Positions 1 to 9,033 of a stretch of 18,590 nt of DNA are shown one piece after another. The stretch covers positions 27,117 through 45,706 of the forward strand of contig BEXV01000014.1 of assembly GCA_003118195.1 (NCBI GenBank), read 5' to 3'. Both the position numbers and the translations under genes were made by a program. The stretch's first letter is position 1. Every line of letters begins with the position of its first letter. A model generated the notes under the pieces. It did not search any database. It was not told the origin of the DNA and worked only from the letters and a program-made list of their open reading frames with translations. Source of the DNA: Hemicentrotus pulcherrimus (taxonomy: Eukaryota; Echinodermata; Echinoidea; Camarodonta; Strongylocentrotidae).

Positions 1-1324
1 ATAACATCAACATAAATATGTTCAAAGTGTATGATTTATCATTAGTTGTCCTGTCAATTTCCAAAAATACAAATATTTGTACTCAATAATTTGATTTGGA
101 TTGCTGTATTTCTAGTAAACCCAATTTAGATGAATAGATGATTTGCAAAGAATACCGGTATATACTCTTGTTTGATGTTGGGTTTTTGTGTGTGACTTTT
201 TACAGAACTTTACGGCTCAACTTCATATGCATATACTTTGCCTCTAACAGACATTATCACGAAACACAAAAGTATAGGACCAAAAAGCTTTTTAGAAATT
301 GACAAATGTTAGGGTTCTACAGAGACACATCCAAGATTTCAAAGAGTGTGGGGGTCGTAGGCTAAAATGTTTCAAAGCTGTTAAGTCCATGACTTTATCC
401 ATGACCCCTAGGAAGCACAGCATGAATATATGGACTCTATTTTTTACAAAAAAGAGGAAGACATGGTCTTTGTCCATAACTACCCATCTGATTCCACATG
501 TGTACTGGATACTACTTATAACATACATGTACTGGAAGTCCATCTTTCCCTATTTTTCTTCAGTTTACCTGCCAAAAACTAAATTCATCTCCTGAGTGAG
601 TCTGTGGGATGTAATCAATGAATCCAGGGCTATTCACTTCTATTTAGCTTTCACTCACTTTCATCCTGCCCCTGGGATAGTAATATAAAACCCATTACTA
701 GTGAATGCAAGAGTGTGAGAAAATGGTCCGAGTGGATAATCTTTCTTTTCATGGGGCAGTCCGAAAGCTTGATGGTATTACCAAATACAATAATACGATA
801 CACTTAAAATAGTTGTCCTGAAGTTTCTGACAAGGCTACTTGCTAATTCCCATGTAGCACTGAACAATTTAATATGGTTATTAACTGTTCAATATATTAA
901 AAAAATAAATCAAACTATATCAAAGATTAAATTCAGCTGTGGCTCATTCTCATTACAGAAACCACCATTCTATACTCTTGTGTGCAAAGCAATATCTTCT
1001 GTTCCCAAATTGACACAAATTGGGTTTCGGGACGTACAGTACATGTACGTGGTGCTATCATGTAACACTAAAATATCATTTTATTACAAACTCAACCAGT
1101 ATCTTTGCAGTGAAACTGAAGGTCAAAACCTTTGAATTGAAAGTCTGAAATTGATATCCGAAATCAATTATGCTTTTAGGACATGAAACATTTCAGTTCC
1201 TGACATGCCTTGTGCCTCTCATGTTACATTCTACATACTTCAGCATTGAAAAGTTTTAACTGGTACCATGTTTTCTAACCTTGAGGCAAGTTGAGGGTTT
1301 AAGATGTATTGTGACTAGACTTAC
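1..1324 (-). other. Intronic sequence of gene A, downstream of exon 2
   Basis: This AT-rich stretch follows the splice donor of the 37-nt exon on the minus strand, so it is most simply the second intron of gene A running out of the window. I looked on both strands for short exons with good splice sites and found none. It contains two TACATGTA palindromes (524, 1040) and one TACCGGTA (153). The two open frames of 83 and 98 codons at 292-595 overlap on opposite strands, have no coding character that I can see, and are treated as chance. Confidence 0.45.
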
Positions 1325-1361
1325 TTGTATGCTGTGCTTCCGAGATTACGATTCCTTGGCT
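1325..1361 (-). CDS. Gene A, exon 2 (37-nt internal coding exon, partial gene)
   Basis: On the minus strand a textbook acceptor (a C/T run ending in CTGCAG) is followed by 37 nt and then the donor GTAAGTC. Read in phase 0 the exon encodes SQGIVISEAQHT plus one extra base, so it ends in phase 1. A second frame reaches TAA after four codons, and the third stays open (PRNRNLGSTAY). Phase 0 is preferred because exon 1 at 6238-6215 ends in phase 0, giving MDSMDVLE joined to SQGIVISEAQHT. The exon is unusually short. A pyrimidine-rich block lies 80-240 nt upstream in the sense strand. I do not recognise the protein, and the rest of the gene lies beyond the left edge. The splice sites are seen directly; that this is coding is inference. 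Confidence 0.6.
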
Positions 1362-1440
1362 CTGCAGAAAAGAAAAGAGAAATATTGAATAACTAGCATT
1401 TGTAATAGAACATACATGTACAAATTATGAAGTCTCCAAG

Positions 1441-1600
1441 AAAAGAGCACTGAAAAAAAGTGAGATGGAGATAATACAATAAAAAAAATTAGAGAGAGAG
1501 GAGTTTAAGGAGAGGAACTTTAAGAAAGGGGAGGGCCAAAAAAGGAAGGGAGAAAAGGAGGTGAGGAGATGGATTGAGAAAGCTGTAGAACAAGAGCGGG
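1441..1600 (-). promoter_or_regulatory. Polypyrimidine cluster upstream of the 37-nt exon
   Basis: The plus strand is strongly purine-rich here (runs of GAGAGAGAGG, AAGGGGAGGG, GGAAGGGAGAAAAGG). The sense strand of gene A is therefore a dense series of CU-rich tracts about 80-240 nt upstream of the acceptor of the 37-nt exon. CU-rich tracts of this type are known binding sites for PTB-family splicing regulators and are common next to regulated small exons. A role here is inference; it could also be a simple low-complexity tract. Confidence 0.35.
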
Positions 1601-1990
1601 GAAAATTGTGATGGTGGTTATGAGAAGATAAATTGCCCTTTAAATCATTTGTTTACTATGACAGTATATCTACATTTGAAATGTATAGTAACTTGGAACA
1701 GGAATGTCAGGGATCCTCCCATGAATTGGAAAGTGCTAGACGATTGTTCCATTGTTTTTGTTTGTTTTATTATTACAGAAAAAGATGTTAAATAATTCAG
1801 TGCTCTTTTGGCCATAAAACATTAGATCACTTTTTTGTGTTACCGGTATATAAGACTCGATATGAGAAAGGCAAACATACTCAATGAAAAAGAGTGAGAT
1901 TTTTTGTTAGAAAGTACATGTATGTAGTACCTAGACACACAACATGGGCAAATCAAGCAGGGTCAAAGAAAATGTTACAACAATATACTG

Positions 1991-2439
1991 TTTTCACACT
2001 GGCAAAATTTTGCTTAACCCGTACTATACATGTATACATTGTAGGTGGGGTTAAGGCGGGGTTTTAGCCCCACCTATATACGGGGCTAAGCCTATTCCAC
2101 TTTCTGACCAGACTCGTATTTACCAAAGTGGGCTAACCCCTCCTATAGTACGGGGTTATATAACTAACCCTGCAAAATAGCAGAGCTAACTCCGCAATTG
2201 TGGTGCTAACTCCTGCTAACCCCGCAATTGTGGTGCCAAGCAAATGAATAAGAACAGAAACGAAAAATAGTCCGGTACTATGCAATGTGAGTGAAAATAG
2301 CATGAATTTTCTTATTCCGGAATAGGCGCTAGTATGGCACTAAAAACAGCGTGTGTGAAAAGCCCCCTAAAATAGTCCGGGGTTAAGGATAGTACGGGGC
2401 TGAGCAAAGTATGGGGTTAAGCAAAACCAGTGTGAAAAG
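1991..2439. mobile_element. Non-autonomous DNA element with terminal inverted repeats (449 bp)
   Basis: The left end TTTTCACACTGG is matched by CCAGTGTGAAAA at the right end. Behind these, TTTTGCTTAACCC on the left pairs with GGGTTAAGCAAAA on the right. The left copy carries a short CAAAA insertion and both sides continue into GTACTA/AGTATGG. The interior has many GGGGTTAA, ACGGGGCTAAG and CTAACCCC words, and a direct repeat of CCGCAATTGTGGTGC at about 2191 and 2221. It encodes no transposase, so it resembles a MITE. I could not define a target-site duplication, so I do not assign a superfamily. The sequence style resembles GGGGTTAA-rich repeats common in marine invertebrate genomes, from memory only. 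Confidence 0.7.
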
Positions 2440-2519
2440 AGTTTATACTCCTGGACCCTGCTCCAAGGAGACTGACGACAGACCGACAACAAACCGATCA
2501 AACAATTACATTACTCAAA

Positions 2520-2624
2520 ATGGCAAAAAAGTCAGTAGGTTCGAAGTCAGTGTGGAAGCGCTTTGGTGGTGTGGCCGAGGTTTTTTGGATCACTTCAAGC
2601 ATGCTTGAAGAAACCCACACACTG
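2520..2624 (+). CDS. Possible first coding exon on the plus strand (weak candidate)
   Basis: An ATG in good context (AAAATGG) opens a frame of exactly 35 codons that ends at a consensus donor, CTG|GTAGGT at 2625, in phase 0. An in-frame TGA lies upstream at 2433-2435 with no earlier ATG between. The peptide begins MAKKSVGSKSVWKRFGGVAE and ends SSMLEETHTL, and its codons look more gene-like than the surroundings. A TTTATA at 2442-2447 could be a TATA-like element. Without splicing the frame would run on to a stop near 2783. I do not recognise the product. It would be nested antisense in intron 1 of gene A, directly beside the inverted-repeat element. It may instead be part of a repeat or a decayed gene. 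Confidence 0.25.
2593..2610. repeat. Perfect 18-bp palindrome
   Basis: CTTCAAGCATGCTTGAAG reads the same on both strands. It lies inside the GC-richer patch at 2450-2790 and within the candidate plus-strand exon. No function is assigned. Confidence 0.8.
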
Positions 2625-3479
2625 GTAGGTGGCCCCAGCTTTCAACCGCAAAAGTCACTTCTTTCAATGTGTACTCTTCCAAGTGTTCCGCAAACAAGGG
2701 CACCATGTAAATCCTGGAATATTTGGGGATTTTGCCCCTGCTACTTTCTAAGGAAATGGATGGGAGATGTACAGACTGTCTAAGGATTGGCAAACACCCG
2801 GGTAATCTGGTTGATTATGTTGACTACTGATGTGTGAACTCAGAGAAACCCAAAAGCCGCATGATCTGTATTCAGCACAATGTACATGTACTCTGTTCAG
2901 TTATTCACTAAGATCTAGGAGTTATGCTGGTAACTCCTTGCTAAGCTGTACTTGGAGAACACCACTGGTAAACAGAGGCGCAGGACCGTGAGGTACATGT
3001 ATTCATATTGTGGTCAAGACTGGTATATTAAAGAAATTGGTACATGTAAGGTTATCGGTAGTTGTTTTTCACTGATCTTAAAGGCGCAAGTGACTTGACA
3101 CTCGATTTTGGGACAAAAAACAATTTTGCATTTTTGTTTAATATGAATATTAATGAGCATGAAATTTGCATGAATTACCAATTCTATTACACTTTTACTG
3201 GTCAAAATAAAAGTTCCAACTTCAAACTTTTATTTGACATACTGTTCAAACATATTAGTTAATAAATGATGAGTTAAAATCTTACAATTGTAGATGAAAC
3301 TGAAATGTCATTTTGTCTTCTACAAGTCCTGTAAGTGTTAACAAATGGAAAGCATAATACAAGAAATCAAGGGTGATTCTCAGAGGGTTGCCGATAGGCC
3401 ATCTACTACAGAATGTCCACAGAAGAAATGTGGAATTTATACTTTATACTGTTGATATTGAGAATTCACTATGTTCTAA

Positions 3480-3835
3480 CCATTATTTACACACTGTGCT
3501 CACATTATGAGCACTGTGTTTACACTTTTTAACATGACATACACTGTACATGTACGCATTATTTTCACACCATTTGACTAGTGTACATGCATACTGTACT
3601 GTGTTTACACTATTTCAAGAATGTGTAATTTACACTGTGTTCACATCATTTCCCATTATGTGCATATTGTGTTTACACTATTTCATCACTGTGTATCAAC
3701 TGTGTTCACTTTTTCCCCAGTGTGTACACATTAATTATGTTTAGATTGTTTCAACACAAGATATAATCTGTGCTCATCCAAAATACTCATGGTGTACACA
3801 CCACGTTCACATTGTTCCCACTGTGAACACACTAA
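3480..3835. repeat. Degenerate minisatellite of ACACTGTGTTCACA-type units
   Basis: Variants of CACTGTGTTTACACTATTTC and CACTGTGTTCACATCATTTCC recur about a dozen times across some 350 bp, with unit lengths of roughly 20-45 bp. The array lies in intron 1 of gene A. The open frame at 3550-3744 follows the repeat composition and is not treated as a gene. Confidence 0.7.
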
Positions 3836-6214
3836 AAAGTAAATTGTTCGAACACAAAGCACCTCATTGTCTGCCTTTATATAAAGCACAGGCTTATAAT
3901 GTGCTGGTACCTCCCTCTCTTATATTTATAACCATTAGACTAAAATGTCTGAGAAGCTTAGCGTATGCCTCAAATCCTAATGCGGTTAGTATAACATTAC
4001 AAGAGAGATATTCTTCTTGTAAACAACCAAGTCAGTCTGATTCCAAACTGACTTGGTTACTCACTCACCCCCATGACCCAGCTCAAAACCCTAAATCCCA
4101 TTGATATAAGATTTCCTGTATCTCTGATATTACAGATGATACATGCATCCCCAAGAAAACTCAACAGCTGGCGAGAGACATTAGCTGTATCATAGTCTGC
4201 CGTGCTAAATTAATTATGCGAGATGAGAGAGTTTTAATGATAACAATCATAACATATATATGACAAGCTACGTTTACCTTTTCACAGTGACAATAGAAAA
4301 AATGTTTTTGAATAGTGGTATGTTTTTGCTTTAAAATTTGCACAATCAAATAACTTTGCAACAAAGACGTAGAATGGAGGAAAAACAGTGACTTTGCTTC
4401 TATCTTGAAACATGCTTCAACGGTCCCATGTATTTTATTCATAACAAGTACATGTACTGTATGTTACAATTTAACATTATTGGTCAAACAAATTTCAGCA
4501 TTGAAGATGTAAATAGCTTCTGGTTGCATCACTTATTCTGTTAACCTGTAGAATAGTAAATACTCTCCTTCCTATAGGTTTAACACAGAGACCTTCATGC
4601 TTCCATAAGCCATCGGTAGTGTTTACATTGCTTCAAATGACCAAAGATCATCCGCCCTCAGGTCCTCCTTCAATGACCACAACTTATTTAAAGTTTCAAA
4701 CTACTTTTAAGCATAAGAACTTAAGCCTCTTTACAGCCTTAAAATAACCACCCTTGACCTTTTAATCTTAAATCTTCTTTACAATTAAAAACATCAAGGG
4801 AAAGGCATGCTTCTATGCATGCACAGGATGCTATTTCTGGAGACTGACATTTTCTGAAGATGATCCTAAACACTGACAAAGACTGTAGCCTGTTTACAAA
4901 GAGTCATCTGTTTATCCTTAATATAGAAAGTGTATCTCTTGCTCATTTAAAACTATAAATTGTGGGCCAACTTAGGCTGCACTCTTTTAATTAGCAAGAT
5001 ACTACACTGAATTAAAGCATTCAAAGCACATGAGTAGCACACACTTTTAATACATGTAGGTGTAAAGTACAGCCCAAAAATTGTCTTGATGTGCTCCTGA
5101 AGTGAAGAATAATTCAGAACTGAATGTATCTCATATTTGGAAACATTTACCCTTAACTAAACTTAAAATATAACTTTACATTTTGAAATACCTATTCTCC
5201 AGCTGAAACAATATCACATTGGGAAGAACGATTATCATTCATTTTATAGGACTTGTGTATTACAGTCCTGCGATTATTCATGTTATTTTTCTTCAAATCA
5301 TTATATCTTCTGTACACAAGTCAGCTTCATTACAAATATCAGCAAGTAACTTTCATTGACGACTGCTATAGCCTACATGTACATGTTTGTGAGCTCTGTA
5401 CAAATATCACTTGCAAAAAGTTGCATCATATATATTTTAGGGGGAAATAAGTTCCCCTCCAAGAATTAATTATTTGAAGACATATTCAGTTACCCGGTAC
5501 TTGTTTTCATCCAAAGCAATATATAATACAACCTAGAATTTATATGATCCACATCATTATTGTCATATAATCAGGTTTGTTACAACTTACAACGTACAAC
5601 TTGAATCTATTAGCCTACATTAATTATCTATCAAAGTATTATTGTCTTAGTCATATTTAACACAATTTCATCTTAAATGCATTTGATGTGAAGAAGATGC
5701 ATTCACCCTCAAGTAACTAAACTAGTAAACACAGGACTAGACATGTTAGAGAAATCTATGATAAATGAAATGAGTCCTCAATGTTTATACACACAATGAT
5801 GCATGGTTTAAAAAAATATAAACAAAAACAATTAACACTTTGGCTCATTTACACTGTTCAGGTTTGTAGGCCCTACATTAAAATAGCTATTTTCTTTTTA
5901 GATAAATAGACAATCAAAACACAGTGACATTTCTGATAACTATGGACCACCCCAAAAGAGCTTGCAAGTTTCAACCACACGAAAGGATAATTAATTTTGT
6001 GGGCGAGGACGAACGAACAACAGCCATGCCATTTGACTATCCCAACTTTTACACTCTGTGTAATTGTTTAGAACCTTGAGAAATCATAGCGTTACTCATG
6101 CTTACCTAATTTCACAACTTACCAAGACTCTAATGCTAGACTCCGCCGTAATCAATCGCTCTGCACTGATAGACAGATAATTAAATAAACAAATATTTCA
6201 AGATCAAGACTTAC

Positions 6215-6238
6215 TTCCAAAACATCCATGCTGTCCAT
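6215..6238 (-). CDS. Gene A, exon 1 with start codon (MDSMDVLE)
   Basis: The minus strand reads TAA ACG ATG GAC AGC ATG GAT GTT TTG GAA followed directly by GTAAGT, a full consensus donor. The TAA two codons upstream shows that the frame cannot begin earlier in this exon, and the first ATG is taken as the start; a second ATG is four codons in. The exon gives MDSMDVLE and ends in phase 0, matching the phase needed by the 37-nt exon at 1361-1325. It lies at the edge of the only strongly CpG-rich patch in the window, as expected of a promoter-proximal first exon. I do not recognise the protein from its 20 visible residues. The 65-codon open frame on the plus strand at 6228-6425 is the antisense of this 5' region. 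Confidence 0.55.
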
Positions 6239-6510
6239 CGTTTATGCAGCTGACGATAGGTATGTAAACGGGTGGCTTGGCTCTGGCACGATATGTCGTA
6301 TCCTTTCCGACGATTCACTTTCTATTCTGTTGTCTGCGGCACACTTTTCTTCCGCTCAAGGTCTTATTGTGAATGTCTACCGAACTGAAGCGAGCGAGGT
6401 AGGCGCGGCCAGCGAAGACCCGTAGATCGTCCTAAGAAAAAGCCACTGCACTAGCAGCCGCTAAGTTGAATTTTCTTGGCCACAGCTGGCGCTACACTTT
6501 CTACGTTGTG
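6239..6510 (-). promoter_or_regulatory. 5' UTR and probable promoter region of gene A
   Basis: This 270-bp patch has many CpG dinucleotides (for example GCGAGCGAGG, AGGCGCGGCC, CCGCTAAG), while the rest of the window is AT-rich and CpG-poor. It directly precedes the start codon of gene A on the minus strand, so it is read as 5' UTR plus core promoter. The transcription start is not resolved. The TATATA motifs in the hairpins just upstream (6520-6607) could act as a TATA element if transcription starts near 6500, which is inference. Confidence 0.45.
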
Positions 6511-6519
6511 AAATGGTCC

Positions 6520-6607
6520 CATAGAGATATATACTACCTAAGTATATATCTCTATGATTGGTCCCAAGCATAGAGATATATATGTCTTATTAGTATATAT
6601 CTCTATG
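6520..6607. repeat. Two tandem perfect hairpins sharing the arm CATAGAGATATATA
   Basis: Hairpin 1 has 15-bp perfect arms (6520-6534 and 6542-6556, CATAGAGATATATAC) around a 7-nt loop. Hairpin 2 has 14-bp perfect arms (6569-6582 and 6594-6607) around an 11-nt loop. GGTCCC or GTCCCA occurs before the first, between the two and after the second, so the unit looks like a duplicated hairpin insertion with repeated flanks. The loops differ although the arms are identical. It lies just upstream of the presumed promoter of gene A. Confidence 0.85.
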
Positions 6608-6884
6608 GTCCCAAAAGACTTTGTGAAAATCGGATTAAACAAATCAAATTCTGCAGGGATGGGGATGGCAAAACTCGACTGCATGAATAAACCCGTCAAT
6701 ACAGTAATATTCTATTAGAGGAGCCCCTCCGTGCCTGGCTATCTTTTTATCAAAACTATAAGTATGCCACCGATCTTGTATGCAATTTTATTATTCAAGA
6801 TCCCTAATTAGCCAAAACACCTCATATATAAATGGCCAGGATTCATCATCTCCATTCCTTTATGCTATTATTTTCCTCCCCATT

Positions 6885-7165
6885 TCTTCTATTATTTTCC
6901 AATACCCCTTTCTCCCAAATCTCTCTCTCCCCTCTCTTCCTTTTCTCTCGCCATATCTTAATTCTGACCCCTCTCTTTTCCCTCGTCTCCTCTCACTGTC
7001 CTTTTCCCACATTTTTCTTTTCTTTTCTTTGCGTTATCCACATCTCCTTTCTCTCCATCCCGTCTCCTCGGCCTTCTATCTCTCTCTCCCTCTCTCTCTC
7101 TCAAACTCAAACACCCACAATCTCCATTCTCTCTCCCTCTTTACATCACTCCTCTGCTTCCTTTC
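6885..7165 (+). repeat. Long C/T-rich low-complexity tract
   Basis: About 280 bp of almost pure pyrimidine on the plus strand, including a (CT)n run near 7080-7105. It explains two open frames of 134 and 118 codons (6780-7188), which are rich in Ser, Leu, Pro and Phe and are rejected as genes. Such mirror-like purine/pyrimidine tracts can form triplex (H-DNA). It lies 375-650 bp upstream of the CpG-rich promoter patch of gene A. Confidence 0.85.
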
Positions 7166-7483
7166 AAAAGCCACCACAACTTAATTGAATTTCTTTGTTC
7201 ATAAATCATAATGCTCAACTATAATCCAATACCTACCAAAAAAACCCAGCAGATTGCAGTCTTGACCTTTTACAGTGATTTTCATCATTTTGTTGTAATC
7301 TAACACAATTTGTTCATTGAGATAACTTTAAATTTACAGATACCCGGTAAGCAGTAAAAACCCTTTTAACTCTTACTAGAAGTAGTAATGATGCAACCAT
7401 TATCTAAAGAAGCACATCACGATTCCGTCTTTCTTGTTGTTGATTCAGAGATTTTTGTATAAAAAGCAGGGAGAGGAGACCGA

Positions 7484-7495
7484 GGGGGGGGGGGG
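7484..7495 (+). repeat. G12 homopolymer
   Basis: Twelve consecutive G on the plus strand, in the intergenic region. Such runs are often length-variable or mis-called in assemblies. Confidence 0.9.
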
Positions 7496-8352
7496 CAGTC
7501 TGAAAATCTCTGACAAGCACTTAACAAATCGTTATTTTATGTGTGATTATTGTTTCTCTCCAAGATAAAATACATAAAAAATAATGGGGTAAATTTGATA
7601 TCTGTACCTAGGATATAAAGCACTCGAGGTTTAATCCACCACTGCTAACAATGATATTCTTGCAGTTGTAAAAACATACCGGTACTACATTCAAGTGTTA
7701 AAGGTACTATGTCCCATTTGCAGGCCCCCCCCCAAAAAAATGAAAAGATTAAATTCCAATGGCATTTGAAAGATAATGCTATAAATTTAGAACTCCCCTT
7801 AAAAAAGGGGGCTTGAAAATGTCTTGAATTGGGAAAACGACGACTATTAGTTGCAAAATCGACGTAGGAGCTATAGAGCCAATAAGTAATAGTCTTGATT
7901 TTCAGACTTTTGTACCGCATTGTCGTATGTTTTATGCTGCGCAAAGATTCAATCAATTTAATTTTGGCCATTACAAGAAGTAGGTTATTGATGTAGATCT
8001 AGACAAATCCTTTACAGCTCATTTCATGTATGTTATTACCAAAGAAGAAAAAAGCCAGTCACTCAATACTGACAATAGTGTCTGACAGTGAAGTTTAGCA
8101 AGTTAACGGTTTCCTTGCATAATTTGAATATAAGGACACTGCTAAAGTTTAAATTTCACAGATAGGACATACATGACATATTCATAATTCCTGCAAAGTT
8201 CTACAGAATTTGAGGTTGGCTGCAAAAGGGACTTTGTATCTTTGAAGTAGTGTTTGCACACTTTGGCAACTCAATTATTTCGACTACTTCATCACAGGAA
8301 CAACCACGAAAAAGAAAAAAATATGACACCATTGTTCACATTCACACAATGT

Positions 8353-8358
8353 TTTATT
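8353..8358 (-). terminator. Poly(A) signal AATAAA, probable 3' end of gene B
   Basis: The minus strand reads CCAATAAAACATTGTGTGAATGTG: an AATAAA hexamer with a GT-rich downstream element right after it and a T-rich stretch beyond. Cleavage would be expected near 8330-8340. This is the best formed signal downstream of the gene B stop codon. Confidence 0.45.
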
Positions 8359-8958
8359 GGATCTATCCTGGCACAAATTTTACAAACAAACAAAAAAGTT
8401 CCAAAAAAGGGAAGAAAAATACAAAGATATAATTGTAGGAATGTCATGACTATTTTGTTTTCAACCAAGTCTGAAAAAATCTAGCATTGCTGTAAATAAA
8501 CCAATGAATGGAGAATGAAATAATTAAACTATCCTAATTGGCAACATTTCTGGTCTACACTTCTTAATTTTTCCTTTTGAAAAATATCAAAAATGCAGAA
8601 CCATCCAAACTGCTTTAATGGCTGTAGCTAATATATTGATAAGATAGCAAGAACATAAGATAATAGAAAATATTACAAGCAGCATACAACCTATTTTCAA
8701 CAGAACAAATTATATCTTGAGATACATAATCATAACTTTTTATAGCATATTTCACATTAAGCCATTACATGGGATGCAAAAGCAATGAACAATGTACAAC
8801 TGAACCACATAAATTGTGGAAATGAATACACCTAGAGTTCTACAAAATCATTATTCAATTTTTTTAAGCAGGAGCGCATCTTGAATACCAAAGAAATGCC
8901 AATGCCTAATACTTTAGAAGAAGTAAGCATCCGAAGTAAGAAAAAATGTGTACATGAC

Positions 8959-9033
8959 GTCAGATGCCCGCAAGAAAGCTGAAACAGCTGTGTATTGTCA
9001 ATAGCAGTAAAAGCCTTCTTGCGCGCGGCTGAC
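8959..9033 (-). other. Structured hairpin in the 3' UTR of gene B
   Basis: Arms 8969-8980 and 9012-9023 form a 12-bp stem around a 31-nt loop. Outside them GTCAG (8959-8963) pairs with CTGAC (9029-9033) across a five-by-five stretch with two further pairs. In the minus-strand RNA the 12-bp stem is complete, with one G-U pair (9015/8977). In the plus strand the same position is an A-C mismatch. The loop contains a smaller foldback AGCTG-TTT-CAGCT. The segment is clearly more GC-rich than the UTR around it. The lower left arm overlaps a TGACGTCA palindrome (8955-8962). A function is not known. Confidence 0.5.

Larger units (their letters stand above)
1362..6214 (-). other. Intron 1 of gene A (about 4.85 kb)
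   Basis: This is the interval between the donor of exon 1 (GTAAGT at 6214-6209) and the acceptor of exon 2. It holds a polypyrimidine block, one inverted-repeat element, one degenerate minisatellite, and ten of the window's fifteen TACATGTA palindromes. It also has an AT-rich, repeat-like stretch at about 3060-3260 and AT-rich sequence at 3840-6200 where I see no exon that fits the phase of gene A. The longest open frames here (93 codons or less, for example 3823-4104 and 4161-4442) have no supporting signals. Confidence 0.5.
6608..8334. other. Intergenic region between the 3' end of gene B and the promoter of gene A
   Basis: About 1.7 kb with no supported gene. It contains a long pyrimidine tract (6885-7165), a G12 run (7484-7495), a C9A7 junction at about 7727, a small perfect hairpin CCCCTT-AAAA-AAGGGG at 7795-7810 and a TACCGGTA at 7677. 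The 108-codon minus frame at 7645-7971 overlaps these homopolymers and has no splice or start support. Confidence 0.5.

Noticed and set aside
722..775. tRNA-like box A (TGGTCCGAGTGG) with a weak box-B-like GCAGTCCGAAAGC
   Set aside because: No acceptor stem or proper TTCGA box; at most a decayed tRNA-derived repeat, not supportable as a tRNA gene.
2590..2793. Minus-strand frame of 67 codons (contains LFAEHLEEYTLKEV)
   Set aside because: It looks protein-like, but its frame and phase do not fit gene A, and it overlaps the plus-strand candidate exon, which has a better donor.
4000..4190. Minus-strand open stretch after GGCAG at about 4187 (YDTANVSRQLLSFLG and on)
   Set aside because: The acceptor has a poor pyrimidine tract and the phase does not fit between exons 1 and 2 of gene A.
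6780..7188. Overlapping plus-strand frames of 134 and 118 codons
   Set aside because: Both follow a CT-rich low-complexity tract; the products are Ser/Leu/Pro/Phe-rich and there is no splice or start support.
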